Shown: positions 34,063 to 44,164, counted from the stretch's first letter. The stretch is DNA of 64,000 nucleotides from Enterococcus ureilyticus (GCF_001730315.1 NZ_MIKC01000004.1:1-64000); one strand, 5' to 3'. Numbers and translations are program-made. The notes: generated from the sequence alone by a model not told the origin.

Positions 34063-34512
34063 TTATTCTTTATGATTCTCAGCATGATCCTTCGTAGCAT
34101 TCAGTGTTGTCGCAGTATTTTGTGCTGCTAACAAATCACGGATTTGTTCTAATAAATCATCTGTTGTAGGACCCGCAACTTCTTCTTCCTCAGGTTGTGG
34201 TTTCTTTTTCATCTTATTGACAGCTTTTACGATTAGGAATAAAACAAAGGCTGTAATTAAAAAGGTAATAAGAGCACTGATCACATCCCCAATGTTGAAT
34301 GCCACGCCTTTAATGTTAAAAACAAGTGCGCCTAACGCGTCATCTGCACTTTTTTCTCCAGTGGTCAGCACGAAAACTAAGCTAACGAGCGGCGTAATCA
34401 ATCCATTGACGATTTGTGTCACAATCGCAGTAAAAGCAGAACCAATAACAACCCCAACAGCTAAATCAAGGACATTGCCACGCATAATAAATTCTTTAAA
34501 TTCTTTGATCAT
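34063..34512 (-). CDS. mscL: Large-conductance mechanosensitive channel
   Basis: MscL opens under membrane tension to release solutes in hypo-osmotic shock. The N-terminal MIKEFKEFIMRGNVLDLAVGVVIG is the family signature, and there are two membrane helices (about 14-45 and 72-98) with a C-terminal helix. The 149 residues are slightly longer than average because of a polar C-terminal tail. It is monocistronic. Confidence 0.96.
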   Translation of the reverse strand: MIKEFKEFIMRGNVLDLAVGVVIGSAFTAIVTQIVNGLITPLVSLVFVLTTGEKSADDALGALVFNIKGVAFNIGDVISALITFLITAFVLFLIVKAVNKMKKKPQPEEEEVAGPTTDDLLEQIRDLLAAQNTATTLNATKDHAENHKE

Positions 34513-34716
34513 AAGTTTAACCTCCCTTTCTCAAATTTAGTATACAGAAAAAATGAAAAAAATTGAAATGAAAGACTCTTCCAGCAAGGAAAGACTGATG
34601 AGCTGTGCTATAATTAAATGGATGTAGAAAATCTTAAAAAAACATTTAAAAACGTCCAGATGATTGTATTTCAGACTGGGCTTTATTATGATGAAAAGCA
34701 AAGAGGAGCTGACAAG

Positions 34717-35985
34717 ATGCCGATCACATTAGCACAAGGGGTCAATTTACATGTTGTACCAACAGAAAAATATAAAACGGTGCGTATTTTAGTTCGTTTT
34801 AATACGCGTTTGAATAAAGAAACAATAACGAAGCGGACGCTGCTATCTAGCTTACTTGAAACAAATAGTTTAAATTACCCAGATCAAGTGAAACTAAGTG
34901 AGAAATTAGCAGAATTATATGGTGCTAGCTTTGGCATCAATGTTAACAAAAAAGGCAATTTGCATTGGTTGAATCTCTCAATCAATTTGGTCAATGATAA
35001 GTACTTGGAGCATAGTCATGTTTTGGCGGATGCAGTTGATTTTGTCAAAGAAATCTTATTTTATCCCAATATCATTGATGGGAAATTTGAGGAAGAAACA
35101 TTCCAGCGTGAAAAAGAAAATTTAAAAGCCTACTATGAAAGCATTTCTGAAGATAAGCAAGTCTATTCTTCTTTGGCATTACAAAACCTATATTTTAGTC
35201 AGTCAGAAGATCAAAAAATCCCAAGTTTCGGCAATAGTACCGATTTGGAAAAGGAAACGTCAACTAGTATTGCTGCGTATCATCAACAAATGTTACGTGA
35301 AGACCAAGTGGATATTTTTGTCCTTGGAGATGTCGAAGCAGCAGCAGTTACTGCGCTATTCAGTAAATTGCCCTTTGAAGACCGCGCATCAGGAATCGCT
35401 GATATTTTTTATGCACAACCCTCAAGAAATGTCATTGAAGAACGTTCTGAACAAGAGCCATTAGCGCAATCTAAGTTGAATTTAGGCTATCATACTGATG
35501 TTTATTATGGTGATGAGAATTATTTTGCCTTGCAAATATTTAATGGAGTTTTCGGTGGATTTCCGCATTCTAAATTATTTATGAACGTCCGGGAGAAAGA
35601 AAATCTAGCGTATTATGCGTCTAGTAGTATTGATACATTCCGCGGCTTCCTAAGTGTTCAGACAGGAATTGACGGAAGTAATCGTAATCAAGTGCTGCAT
35701 TTGATTGCAACGGAATTAGAAAATATCCGTCAAGGAAAAGTCACAGATTTAGAAATCAAACAAACCAAAGCAATGTTAAAAAATCAATATTTACTTTCTT
35801 TAGATAATGCGGGAGCAGTTTTAGAAAATGAATACTTGAATGATTTGATTCCCCACCTACGTTTAAAAGATGATGAGTGGCTTCGTCGGATGGAGGCTGT
35901 CACAGTGGCAGATGTTCAACGAGTAGCTAAATTGGTCCAATTACAAGCCATTTTCTTTTTGGAAGGAGAAAAAATCGATGAATAA
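34717..35985 (+). CDS. M16-family peptidase-like protein, YmfF type (inactive partner)
   Basis: This 422-residue M16 fold protein lacks the zinc motif HxxEH. At the corresponding place it has LLETNSLNYPDQVKL, so it is the non-catalytic half of the pair, as in Bacillus YmfF. ATG 34717 follows AGAGGAG; the frame is open further upstream without a start signal. It overlaps the next gene by 8 bases. The pair, followed by rodZ and pgsA, is a conserved Firmicute block. Confidence 0.88.
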   Translation: MPITLAQGVNLHVVPTEKYKTVRILVRFNTRLNKETITKRTLLSSLLETNSLNYPDQVKLSEKLAELYGASFGINVNKKGNLHWLNLSINLVNDKYLEHSHVLADAVDFVKEILFYPNIIDGKFEEETFQREKENLKAYYESISEDKQVYSSLALQNLYFSQSEDQKIPSFGNSTDLEKETSTSIAAYHQQMLREDQVDIFVLGDVEAAAVTALFSKLPFEDRASGIADIFYAQPSRNVIEERSEQEPLAQSKLNLGYHTDVYYGDENYFALQIFNGVFGGFPHSKLFMNVREKENLAYYASSSIDTFRGFLSVQTGIDGSNRNQVLHLIATELENIRQGKVTDLEIKQTKAMLKNQYLLSLDNAGAVLENEYLNDLIPHLRLKDDEWLRRMEAVTVADVQRVAKLVQLQAIFFLEGEKIDE

Positions 35986-37270
35986 AAAAGAATATCCACA
36001 AATCAACGAAGTTCTCTATACAGAAGTCCTAGAAAATGGATTGACTGTTTATTTATTGCCGAAAGAAGACTATAACAAGACCTATGGCTTGTTCACTACA
36101 AACTACGGTTCGATCGATAATGAATTTGTACCAATCGGTGAAAAAGATTTTATTAAGGTGCCTGATGGAATCGCTCATTTCCTAGAACATAAAATGTTTG
36201 AAAAAGAAGACGGCGATGTTTTTCAACAATTCGGACGTCAAGGTGCTTCTGCTAATGCATTTACAAGTTTTACAAAAACAAGCTATCTTTTTTCAACAAC
36301 AGATCAAGTGGAACAAAATTTAGAAACCTTATTAGATTTTGTTCAAGATCCGTATTTTACAAAAGAAACAGTTGAGAAAGAAAAAGGAATCATTGGACAA
36401 GAGATTCAAATGTATTTGGATGATTCAAACTGGCGCTTATTTTTTGGCACGTTGGGCAACCTTTATCCAAAGCATCCGCTACACATTGATATTGCTGGGA
36501 CAGTTGAAAGTATTGGGGAAATTACCGCAGAAGATCTGTATACCTGCTACAACACATTTTATCATCCGAGCAATATGACATTATTTGTTGTTGGAAAAAT
36601 GAAACCAGAAGAAATGATGACGTTTATCCGAAATAATCAATCGGCCAAAACATTTGCGAAAGCAATGCCGATCAAACGCCATTTTCCAAAAGAAACAGCA
36701 GCAGATATCATTAAAGAAAGTTCAATCGAGATGCCAATCAGCCGTTCTAAAGTGATCGTGGGCTTGAAGGGTCTGGATGAAGTGCCAACAGATGGGAAAG
36801 AATTACTTAAATATAAAACGACTGCCAATCTTTTATTGCAATTATTATTCGGTAACACCTCTCAAAATTATTTGAATTTGTATAATGAAGGGTTATTGGA
36901 TGATAGTTTTGGTTATGAATTTAATTTAGATCGCAGTTTCCATTTTGCAGATTTTGGCGGTGACAGTGATCAGCCGGAACTATTGGCACAACGGATTGAA
37001 GAAATTCTTCTAACGGTAGATGGAAACCCTGAATTGACAGAAGCTAACTTATCTTTATTGAAGAAAAAATTGATTGGCAAATACTTCCAATCTTTAAATT
37101 CACTAGAATATATCGCCAATCAATTTTCGCAATCACTTTTTGGGGAAACAACGTTGTTTGATACACCAGAAGTAATCGAGAGTGTTCAATTAGCGGACGT
37201 GAAAAACTTAGCAAAAGTATTCATCAATCAAGAAGGATTGAGTCGCTTTTATATGTATCCTAAAAAATAA
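35978..37270 (+). CDS. M16-family zinc peptidase, YmfH type
   Basis: The 430-residue protein has the inverted zinc motif HFLEH (in GIAHFLEHKMFE) and the downstream Glu ligand region (EKGIIGQEIQMYLDD), so it is the catalytic subunit. The second M16 repeat supplies the closing half of the clamshell. The gene overlaps the inactive partner gene, consistent with a heterodimer. The substrate is unknown; some annotations link the pair to EF-P modification, for which I see no evidence here. Confidence 0.9.
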   Translation: MNKKEYPQINEVLYTEVLENGLTVYLLPKEDYNKTYGLFTTNYGSIDNEFVPIGEKDFIKVPDGIAHFLEHKMFEKEDGDVFQQFGRQGASANAFTSFTKTSYLFSTTDQVEQNLETLLDFVQDPYFTKETVEKEKGIIGQEIQMYLDDSNWRLFFGTLGNLYPKHPLHIDIAGTVESIGEITAEDLYTCYNTFYHPSNMTLFVVGKMKPEEMMTFIRNNQSAKTFAKAMPIKRHFPKETAADIIKESSIEMPISRSKVIVGLKGLDEVPTDGKELLKYKTTANLLLQLLFGNTSQNYLNLYNEGLLDDSFGYEFNLDRSFHFADFGGDSDQPELLAQRIEEILLTVDGNPELTEANLSLLKKKLIGKYFQSLNSLEYIANQFSQSLFGETTLFDTPEVIESVQLADVKNLAKVFINQEGLSRFYMYPKK

Positions 37271-37647
37271 GGATCGAACTAGTGAGAGAGCAAGCCTTTG
37301 AAGTATGTTGTATGTGATGTAGCCAAGATGATAAGGCTTGCTTGAACTCTGAATAGCAGAAACAAAAAAAGTCCGAAATTTAGTTGAAAACTTTCAAAAA
37401 TGTTACCCTCATCAGTAATTTTTTATGGTATGCTTAGATAAGTAGAGTAAAGTAAATCTATCAGCTCTTGGAATAGCTTAATCTAAGGATTTACCCAAAG
37501 ATTTTACAGAGCACTGTGAGATAGGAATCGATACAAAGATAGACTATCTAACTCTTACAGAGACAGATGCGAGAATGGATTACTGAATGAAAGCCTGCTT
37601 TAAATAGGCAAAATTGATAAATTAGAGAGACTGGAGAAGATGGACGA
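37271..37647. other. Intergenic region before rodZ
   Basis: The 377 bases contain a 10-bp inverted repeat, AGCAAGCCTT (37289-37298) with AAGGCTTGCT (37333-37342), that may terminate the M16 transcript. After it no convincing promoter, RNA gene or reading frame is seen, although a promoter for rodZ-pgsA must lie here if they are separate. Confidence 0.4.
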
Positions 37648-38589
37648 GTGGCCAGCGTAAATATAGGAAAAAAATTAAGAGATGCACGACTGCAGCAAAA
37701 CATGTCATTAGACGAATTGCAGCAAATTACTAAGACACAAAAGCGTTATTTGATCGCTATCGAGGAGAATGACTTTGATTCTATGCCGGGAACTTTTTAT
37801 GTGCGTGCGTTTATTCGTCAATACGCAAGTGCAGTAGGACTAGATGGCAATGAATTAGTGGAAATTTATGATGGGATCGAGGAACCAGAAGATATAGAAA
37901 CAGCGATCCAATACCAAACATTAGATGAATCACGAACGCAAATGTATGATGAGAACACTCAGGGCAAACGTTTCATGCAAAGTTTACCTGCGGTTATTTT
38001 TTCTTTGATTGGATTAGCCATTGCAATTGTTGTTTTTTATATTACATGGCAAGATCGTCAAGCAAATCCAATCATTCAAACGCCAGCCTCTGAGATAATC
38101 AGAGAATCAGATTCGACGCCTAGTTCTGAATCAAGTCAATCGTTGGCTTCAAGTACAAGCACGACAGAATCGTCAACATCAAGTTCTTCATCAGAGCCTA
38201 AAGCACCAACTGAAGTGAATTTTGTTAGTGAATCAGGTGTGACAGTCAATATGAATGCAATCAATGTTTCAGAGCCTGCTAAGCTTGAATTTAGTGCTGT
38301 AACTGGGCCTTGTTGGGTTGGTGTTTATATTGCGACAGCTGCTAATAATGATAATGGCTATTTTTATCAAGAGACGATTCAGCCAGGGCAACCTAAATCT
38401 GTTGAAATTCCAGCAGGTACAACGCAGATTGTTGTTAGTCTAGGTGCATCTGAGTACATGGAATTTAAATTAGATGGTCAAAAAGCGGAATTCAATCCGA
38501 ATGGTACAGGAATTGGACCGAGAAATATCAATATGTCATTAGCTTATGCACAAACACAACAATCTGAGCACTCACAACCAGCACAATAA
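37648..38589 (+). CDS. rodZ: RodZ-like cell-shape protein (YmfM family)
   Basis: The 313-residue protein has a cytoplasmic helix-turn-helix domain of the Xre type (about 4-70), a single membrane helix (about 112-132), a Ser/Thr-rich extracytoplasmic linker and a C-terminal beta domain (DUF4115). RodZ links MreB-type morphogenesis to the envelope; in cocci it acts with the elongation machinery. The start is a GTG with GGAG 11 bases upstream, rather far. The gene order M16-M16-rodZ-pgsA supports the call. Confidence 0.9.
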   Translation: MASVNIGKKLRDARLQQNMSLDELQQITKTQKRYLIAIEENDFDSMPGTFYVRAFIRQYASAVGLDGNELVEIYDGIEEPEDIETAIQYQTLDESRTQMYDENTQGKRFMQSLPAVIFSLIGLAIAIVVFYITWQDRQANPIIQTPASEIIRESDSTPSSESSQSLASSTSTTESSTSSSSSEPKAPTEVNFVSESGVTVNMNAINVSEPAKLEFSAVTGPCWVGVYIATAANNDNGYFYQETIQPGQPKSVEIPAGTTQIVVSLGASEYMEFKLDGQKAEFNPNGTGIGPRNINMSLAYAQTQQSEHSQPAQ

Positions 38590-38764
38590 AGATCCGCAAT
38601 TAAGGACACAAGAAATAAGCGAAGGACAACGAAACACTGTTCATCGCTTATTTTTTGAGAACTTACGTGAGTATTCCATTTTTGAATAAAAAAAATATCA
38701 TTTTTCGTGACACCTTCTATAAGATAACGTAAAATAGGTAAATAGAAGAGAGGGGCAACAGGCA

Positions 38765-39343
38765 TTGAACTTACCAAATAAATTAACAGTTATTAGAATA
38801 TTCATGATTCCAATTTTTATCGCTGTCGTTAGCATACCGATGGATTGGGGTACACTTACCATAGCGGGTACATCTCTAGCAGTTACGCAATTAGTTGGAG
38901 CGATCATTTTCGCAGTAGCAAGTATTACCGACTGGTTGGACGGAAAAATTGCTCGTGCACGTGGTTTAGTAACAAATTTCGGTAAATTCGCTGATCCATT
39001 GGCAGATAAAATGTTGGTGATGACTGCTTTTATCGTTTTAGTAGGACAACAAAAAGCACCAACTTGGGTCGTTGCGATTATTGTATGTAGAGAACTAGCT
39101 GTAACTGGATTACGCTTGTTATTAGTTGAAGGCGGCGAAGTAATGGCTGCTGCTTGGCCAGGAAAAGTAAAAACGGCAACGCAGATGGTGGCAATCATCT
39201 TATTGTTTATCAATAATATTCCGTTTACAGCAATTGGTTTTCCTGTTGATCAAATCATGTTGTATATTTGTCTGCTGTTTACGATCTATTCAGGAGTCGA
39301 TTATTTTGTGAAAAATGCAGATGTATTTAAAGGCTCAATGTAA
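38765..39343 (+). CDS. pgsA: CDP-diacylglycerol-glycerol-3-phosphate 3-phosphatidyltransferase
   Basis: The enzyme makes phosphatidylglycerol phosphate. The CDP-alcohol phosphotransferase motif is intact (DWLDGKIARA...G...FADPLADKM, with all four Asp and the Gly). The protein has 192 residues and about four membrane segments. It starts at TTG 38765 behind AGAGGGG. In many Firmicutes cinA and recA follow; here a terminator and a surface protein gene follow instead. Confidence 0.95.
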   Translation: MNLPNKLTVIRIFMIPIFIAVVSIPMDWGTLTIAGTSLAVTQLVGAIIFAVASITDWLDGKIARARGLVTNFGKFADPLADKMLVMTAFIVLVGQQKAPTWVVAIIVCRELAVTGLRLLLVEGGEVMAAAWPGKVKTATQMVAIILLFINNIPFTAIGFPVDQIMLYICLLFTIYSGVDYFVKNADVFKGSM

Positions 39344-39368
39344 CGATTATTTCCTCTAATGATGAAAA

Positions 39369-39412
39369 AAATATCCTTTTTACTTGATCTCATGTAAAAA
39401 GGGTATTTTTTT
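39369..39412 (+). terminator. Terminator after pgsA
   Basis: AAATATCCTTTTTAC pairs with GTAAAAAGGGTATTT and is followed by a run of T. It is AT-rich but long. Confidence 0.7.
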
Positions 39413-39617
39413 AACCTTTTTTATTTAAAAAAAAGAGCATAAATCCTTGATATAACAGTCTTTTTAAACTTTTTCGATCAAAGTGGAAATAATCAACACT
39501 ACTATTTATAAAATAATAGTTTACTTTTTTTGAAACAGTGGGTATAATCTGTGTATCGGGACTATTATCATATAAACAGTAGTATTCGAACAAAAAAATA
39601 AATTGGAGGAATTTAGA

Positions 39618-40283
39618 ATGAACAAATTTGTAAAAGGTGCAGTAGTTGCTGGTTTAGCTTTATCAATCGGAGGAACAGGATTTTTAGCAAGTGCGACTCA
39701 AGTACAGGCAAACTCAACTCAATTTGTAGATAATACTGAAAAAATCAATGAGTTGATTCAAGAAAAACAAGAAGCGATCAATAAGAAAAAAGTTAGTCGT
39801 GATTGGCAAGAACAAAAAGCTTTAGGCATCCGTATCGGTGAAATCGAACGTGAAATCCAAGCATTAAAAATAGGCGGATCAACAGGCGGTTCAACTGGAA
39901 ATACAACACCACCACCAACGTCAGGCGAAGATACAACTTCAAAAATCAATGCCTTGATCCAAGAAAAACAGGAAGCAATCAACAAGAAAAAAGTTAGTCG
40001 TGATCCGAAAGAGCAAAAAGCCTTGGGTATCCGTATTGGTGAAATCGAACGCGAAATTCAAGCGTTGAAAAATGGTAGCACAACAGGCGGTTCAACAGAA
40101 GAGGCAACAACACCATCTACATCAGTAGAAGATAATACAGCTAAAATCAATGCCTTGATCCAAGAAAAACAAGAATTGATCAATAAGAAAAAAGTTTCAC
40201 GTGATAAAAATGAACAAAAAACTTTAGGTAAACAAATTAGCCAAATCGAAAAAGAAATCAAACAACTAAAGAAAAATAAATAA
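39618..40283 (+). CDS. Secreted protein with three near-identical helical repeats
   Basis: This 221-residue protein has a typical signal peptide ending at SATQVQA (about residue 32). Three repeats of about 45 residues follow, each with KINxLIQEKQExINKKKVSRD and then EQK-LG-I-IE-EI--LK. The repeats are highly charged, probably coiled-coil helices, and are joined by Gly/Thr/Pro-rich linkers. There is no LPxTG signal or membrane anchor, so it is likely released or wall-associated by charge. ATG 39618 follows TTGGAGGA. I do not recognise the family. Confidence 0.75.
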   Translation: MNKFVKGAVVAGLALSIGGTGFLASATQVQANSTQFVDNTEKINELIQEKQEAINKKKVSRDWQEQKALGIRIGEIEREIQALKIGGSTGGSTGNTTPPPTSGEDTTSKINALIQEKQEAINKKKVSRDPKEQKALGIRIGEIEREIQALKNGSTTGGSTEEATTPSTSVEDNTAKINALIQEKQELINKKKVSRDKNEQKTLGKQISQIEKEIKQLKKNK

Positions 40284-40393
40284 TTCCCTACTATCTAAAT
40301 ACTAATTTTTAATATTCTGACCCAATTTCTTACCCAAATTTGTGTGAATCTTATAAAGTATAGCTTTGCCAAGTCATGTTGGAAAAGCAAATA

Positions 40394-40427
40394 AAAACAG
40401 TGAAGAAGCGATTCTTCACTGTTTTTC
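40394..40427. terminator. Bidirectional terminator
   Basis: AACAGTGAAGAA-GCGA-TTCTTCACTGTT has A and T runs on its two sides, serving the repeat protein gene and the converging carboxypeptidase gene. Confidence 0.8.
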
Positions 40428-40452
40428 GTTATCAATATCATTAAAAATATAA

Positions 40453-41886
40453 TCAAATTAAAGGTCCAAAAATCACTGTATAAATACTGAGACCAATTCC
40501 GGCAAGAATAAATAAAATCCCTATGGTTAATAACAGATTGAATTTTTTCGCCTTGTTTGCATCTGTTGCTTCTTTTTTAAACAGCTTTGATAAGACCGCA
40601 AACAAGAGACCTAGAATAATCAACAAGCCGTTAAGGAAAAAGGTTGAAAAACTATTCTTCTTCTTTGTATTTTTAAGGAGAGGCGAGTTTTGTAATGCTT
40701 TTAGCTTTTTAGCGTATTTAAATTCAGCACTTGGCGCTTTGATCGTAGGGGAGACTTGAGCAAGGCCATTATTCATTGTTAATGTATTAGCAGATAGTGT
40801 AAAAACTGGTTCGGTATTTTTTTGAATAACACCATAAAAATCTTGCTCTAAGATTACTTCTTCTTTATTGATGGTCTGATTTCCTTTAGAAAGCAATTGT
40901 TTATACTCATAGGTGGCAAAAGCCTTGTCGAAAAGGGCATTACCAAATGCGTGGCGTTGAAGTTCACCTTCTTGATCTTCCCAATTTCCAACACCTAATA
41001 CAATTTCGATCAAACGCGTATTTTCACGTTTAGCAGTTGCTGCATAGTTGAAACCACCAGTAGGACTGGATCCTGTTTTTAACCCATCAGCCCCTTCATA
41101 GCCATACGCTAGGCCAGGTAAAGAATAGTTATGATTTTCCAAAATCTCAGCGTAGGGTGTATTTTCCATAATGGTGATTTGGGTTGGACTAGTATACATG
41201 ACTGTATCTGGATAATTTTTTAATAAGTGATAAGATAAGATCGCCAAATCTCGAGCAGTTGTTATGTTATCAGCGTTAGGATCGATTCCTTCTGGTTTGT
41301 AGTAACCGTTGAAAGAACCTGTTTCAGCACCGCTGCAATTATAAAATGTTGAATTTGTCATACCGAGTTCTTTGGCTTTATCATTCATCATATGGATAAA
41401 CTTTGCTTCATCGTTTGCTGTGACTAAATTAGCTAGCATCACAGTTGCCACATTAGATGACTGAACAAGAGTTGCATAAAGCAAATCACGAACAGGATAA
41501 TCGACACCTGCAACGATCGAATTGTTACTTAACTCGTAAATTTGAGAAATTGCTTGGTCGCTATCTGTCGCTTTAACTGTGGTATCCAACGTAAATTTAC
41601 CTTGTTTCATCGCTTCAAAAACAAGATAAACGGACATTAACTTGGCGATACTGGCTGGATTCCATTTTAAGTCGGGATTATCTTCCCAAAGGACTTGCCC
41701 AGTTTGAGCTTCAATCACGATTGAGGCCTGAGGTTTGTATACTTCGTTTGTTTGATAGCCGGCATTTTGAGTGATCGTTAAAATATCTTCTTGGGCATAA
41801 GCGTCAGCAGCCGTAAAAATGCCTGAAAAATAACCTATAACTAATATAAGTGAGCAAATTTTCAATAAAACGTTTCTTTTCTTCAT
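40453..41886 (-). CDS. D-alanyl-D-alanine carboxypeptidase, DacA type (first paralogue)
   Basis: This 477-residue penicillin-binding protein trims the pentapeptide of peptidoglycan. It has a signal peptide (about 1-31) and the active-site triad motifs SxxK (SIAK at 79-82), SxN (SSN) and KTG (DGLKTGSSPTGG). A C-terminal beta domain follows, and then two hydrophobic segments separated by a basic loop, rather than the amphipathic helix of classical PBP5. ATG 41886 follows AAAGGATG; ATG 41904 overlaps the upstream stop. A close paralogue lies at 47400-48839. Confidence 0.92.
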   Translation of the reverse strand: MKKRNVLLKICSLILVIGYFSGIFTAADAYAQEDILTITQNAGYQTNEVYKPQASIVIEAQTGQVLWEDNPDLKWNPASIAKLMSVYLVFEAMKQGKFTLDTTVKATDSDQAISQIYELSNNSIVAGVDYPVRDLLYATLVQSSNVATVMLANLVTANDEAKFIHMMNDKAKELGMTNSTFYNCSGAETGSFNGYYKPEGIDPNADNITTARDLAILSYHLLKNYPDTVMYTSPTQITIMENTPYAEILENHNYSLPGLAYGYEGADGLKTGSSPTGGFNYAATAKRENTRLIEIVLGVGNWEDQEGELQRHAFGNALFDKAFATYEYKQLLSKGNQTINKEEVILEQDFYGVIQKNTEPVFTLSANTLTMNNGLAQVSPTIKAPSAEFKYAKKLKALQNSPLLKNTKKKNSFSTFFLNGLLIILGLLFAVLSKLFKKEATDANKAKKFNLLLTIGILFILAGIGLSIYTVIFGPLI

Positions 41887-41903
41887 ATAAACATCCTTTG
41901 TCA

Positions 41904-42294
41904 TTAATCAGGTTCTTCTAGTAAAATCGGGATATTTTTGAAAGCTTCTCGATTAGAATAATGAATCATTTCCTCGTCAACTTCTTCCCAGTTAGGTCTA
42001 AAAACGTGCGCTAATCTACCTTGTTCATCAAATGTACGTATCAATTTTTCTTCTTGGTCATTATCTTGATCAGAAACAATAAATTTTATTTGAGTTTGTT
42101 TCACGAGATATAGAGACTCTTTTGTCGATTTTAAGAAATAGGGGATTCAATTTATTTTCTATAACAGTATTCATATTTTCTGAAAGGTAGTCAGTGTATT
42201 CTAACAGATTTTGCAGTTTATTGTCAGAAAATAGGAATTTTTTTAGAAAAATAGTAGTTAGACTTTCTGAATTTAGTTCAATTGATCGTAGCAA
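41904..42294 (-). pseudogene. Hypothetical gene, apparently frameshifted at a run of A
   Basis: Two overlapping frames (42294-42070 and 42104-41904) read as one protein if one A is skipped in CTTAAAATCG near 42128-42137. The first frame, ending ENKLNPLFLK, would then continue as STKESLYLVKQTQIKFIVSD into the second. The restored product would be about 130 residues, soluble and unrecognised. The first frame starts at TTG without a good ribosome binding site. The alternative is a single real gene from GTG 42104 (66 residues). Confidence 0.4.
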
Positions 42295-42315
42295 GCATTA
42301 AAATTTTTTAGGGAC

Positions 42316-44004
42316 TCATAACCATAATCCTTTTTCTAGCTCATCTAGTTGTTGGGTGATTTCGGCCGCAGTTCGTTTCGTTAAAATTTCTTCTTGTTTT
42401 TCTAGGACATCTCTGAAATGAAAGAGTAGTAATTGAACTTGTTCTCTCATGGCTCCTGTTGTTTCTGCATAGAGACGTTCTAAACGCGCTAGCAATAAAC
42501 GATTTTCAGCGCGATCTCGTGGATGAACTTTTAGCGCGTTTAATTTTGCTAAACTTTCCTGCATTTGTTTTTGTGTTAGTTTTCCAGGAGAGCTTTCAAT
42601 GATCAATTGTTTAGAACGACCACTTTGATCGGTGACGAGTACTTCCAAAAGGCCATTAGAATCATAGGTGAACCGACAATCAATGGGACTATTTTCTGGT
42701 GCAGGAGGAATCTTAATATCCAATTCACCGATTTTTAAATTATCTTTTGCCATTGGATTTTCTCCTTGGTAAATTGCGAAATGAACATGATCTTGGTTAT
42801 CTCTCAGTGTATAAAAAGTTTTCATTTTACTGACAGGGATCGTGGTATTTCGTTCAATAATCGGGGAAAAGACACCATCGATATAGCCTGTACTAGTTTG
42901 ATTAACAGAGTCGACACCTAGGGTATGCCCGCAAACGTCTGTTAAGATCATTTCACTGACCATCGAGCGGTCTTGTTTTAGAGCAGCTTGAAGTCCTGCT
43001 CCACGACCCACTGCTTCATCCGGATTGATTTGCGTGTAAGGGATCGTTTTTAACAAACGGGCAAAATAGTTGCGAACAATCGGATTTTTTGTAGCTCCAC
43101 CGATCAAAATGACTTGATCGACCTCCTGAATACTGATTCGGCCATCATTTAAAACACGTCCGATCGGTTGACGCATTTTAGCAAGTAACGGCTCACAAAG
43201 TTCTTTGTAATGTTCTTGCGATAGCTGGTAAGAGTAGGTAGTATCTTCCCATTCAAAATCAAATGAGCCTAATAATTGTGTTGTTAATGTATGCTTCAAT
43301 AGCTCTGCTTTTTGGTATAACACAGATTGTGTTATTGCAGGTAAAACAGTACCGGTTAATTTAAGCTCGCTTATGCAGTCTCTGACGATCACCTGAGTGA
43401 AGTCTTCTCCGCCTAAGTGGTTATCTCCAGAAATAGCTTCCACTTGCATGATACCGTCGAACATCTCCAATAAAGACACGTCAAAGGTTCCACCACCTAA
43501 ATCAACGACTAAGATCGATTGATCGGCTTCTTTGTAGAAACCATAAGCTATAGCAGCTGCTGTAGGTTCGCTAATCAGATTTTGCACAGTCAAGCCTGCT
43601 AACTTCGCCGCTTCTATAGTTGCTTCACGTTGCGCATTATTAAAATAAGCTGGTACACTGATCACAACATCATTACATGGTTGCTGTAAAACTGTTTCAG
43701 CATCTTCTTTCAAACTGCGCAAAATGAAAGAAGACAATTCGATAGGTGTAAAGGAATGTCCGCCTAAATCATATGTTTTATCCGTTCCCATAAATCGTTT
43801 AAAGGTAGCTGCTGTTAATTGTGGATGACTGATCAGCCGCTCTTTAGCAATCGCTCCAATCAAAATATCACCGTTATCATCCACGCCGACGACTGATGGT
43901 GTGAGTGTTTGTCCAAATTGATTCTTAATCAGTTGAACGGTCGTGCCATCCCAAAAAGACACTAAACTATTTGATGTCCCTAAATCAATTCCGATTATCC
44001 CCAT
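42316..44004 (-). CDS. Hsp70-family chaperone, HscC-like
   Basis: This 562-residue protein has a complete DnaK-type ATPase domain (about 1-350: IGIDLGTSNSLV, VISVPAYFN, EPTAAAIAYG, VDLGGGTFDVS, IGGATKNP) and a substrate-binding domain shorter than in DnaK. The length and SFWDGTTVQLIKN start match the HscC subgroup. No J-domain or GrpE gene is adjacent. The main DnaK would be elsewhere, so this is a specialised second Hsp70. Confidence 0.88.
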   Translation of the reverse strand: MGIIGIDLGTSNSLVSFWDGTTVQLIKNQFGQTLTPSVVGVDDNGDILIGAIAKERLISHPQLTAATFKRFMGTDKTYDLGGHSFTPIELSSFILRSLKEDAETVLQQPCNDVVISVPAYFNNAQREATIEAAKLAGLTVQNLISEPTAAAIAYGFYKEADQSILVVDLGGGTFDVSLLEMFDGIMQVEAISGDNHLGGEDFTQVIVRDCISELKLTGTVLPAITQSVLYQKAELLKHTLTTQLLGSFDFEWEDTTYSYQLSQEHYKELCEPLLAKMRQPIGRVLNDGRISIQEVDQVILIGGATKNPIVRNYFARLLKTIPYTQINPDEAVGRGAGLQAALKQDRSMVSEMILTDVCGHTLGVDSVNQTSTGYIDGVFSPIIERNTTIPVSKMKTFYTLRDNQDHVHFAIYQGENPMAKDNLKIGELDIKIPPAPENSPIDCRFTYDSNGLLEVLVTDQSGRSKQLIIESSPGKLTQKQMQESLAKLNALKVHPRDRAENRLLLARLERLYAETTGAMREQVQLLLFHFRDVLEKQEEILTKRTAAEITQQLDELEKGLWL

Positions 44005-44164
44005 AATATTCTCCTTTTTTTACCAACTTCTATATTCTCCTATAAAAATAGGTCTATTTCATTTTACGTGAAACAAGAGTAAAAAAGTATGCTTTTTGGC
44101 TTTTTTTAATAAAAAGTAATTTTTGGATTATTTTGGTATACTTTAACTGATGGAGGTGTTTGTA

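Noticed and set aside
39738-40265. Three regularly spaced DNA repeats suggesting a CRISPR array
   Set aside because: The repeats are in frame within a coding gene with a signal peptide, are about 130 bases long, and encode protein repeats.
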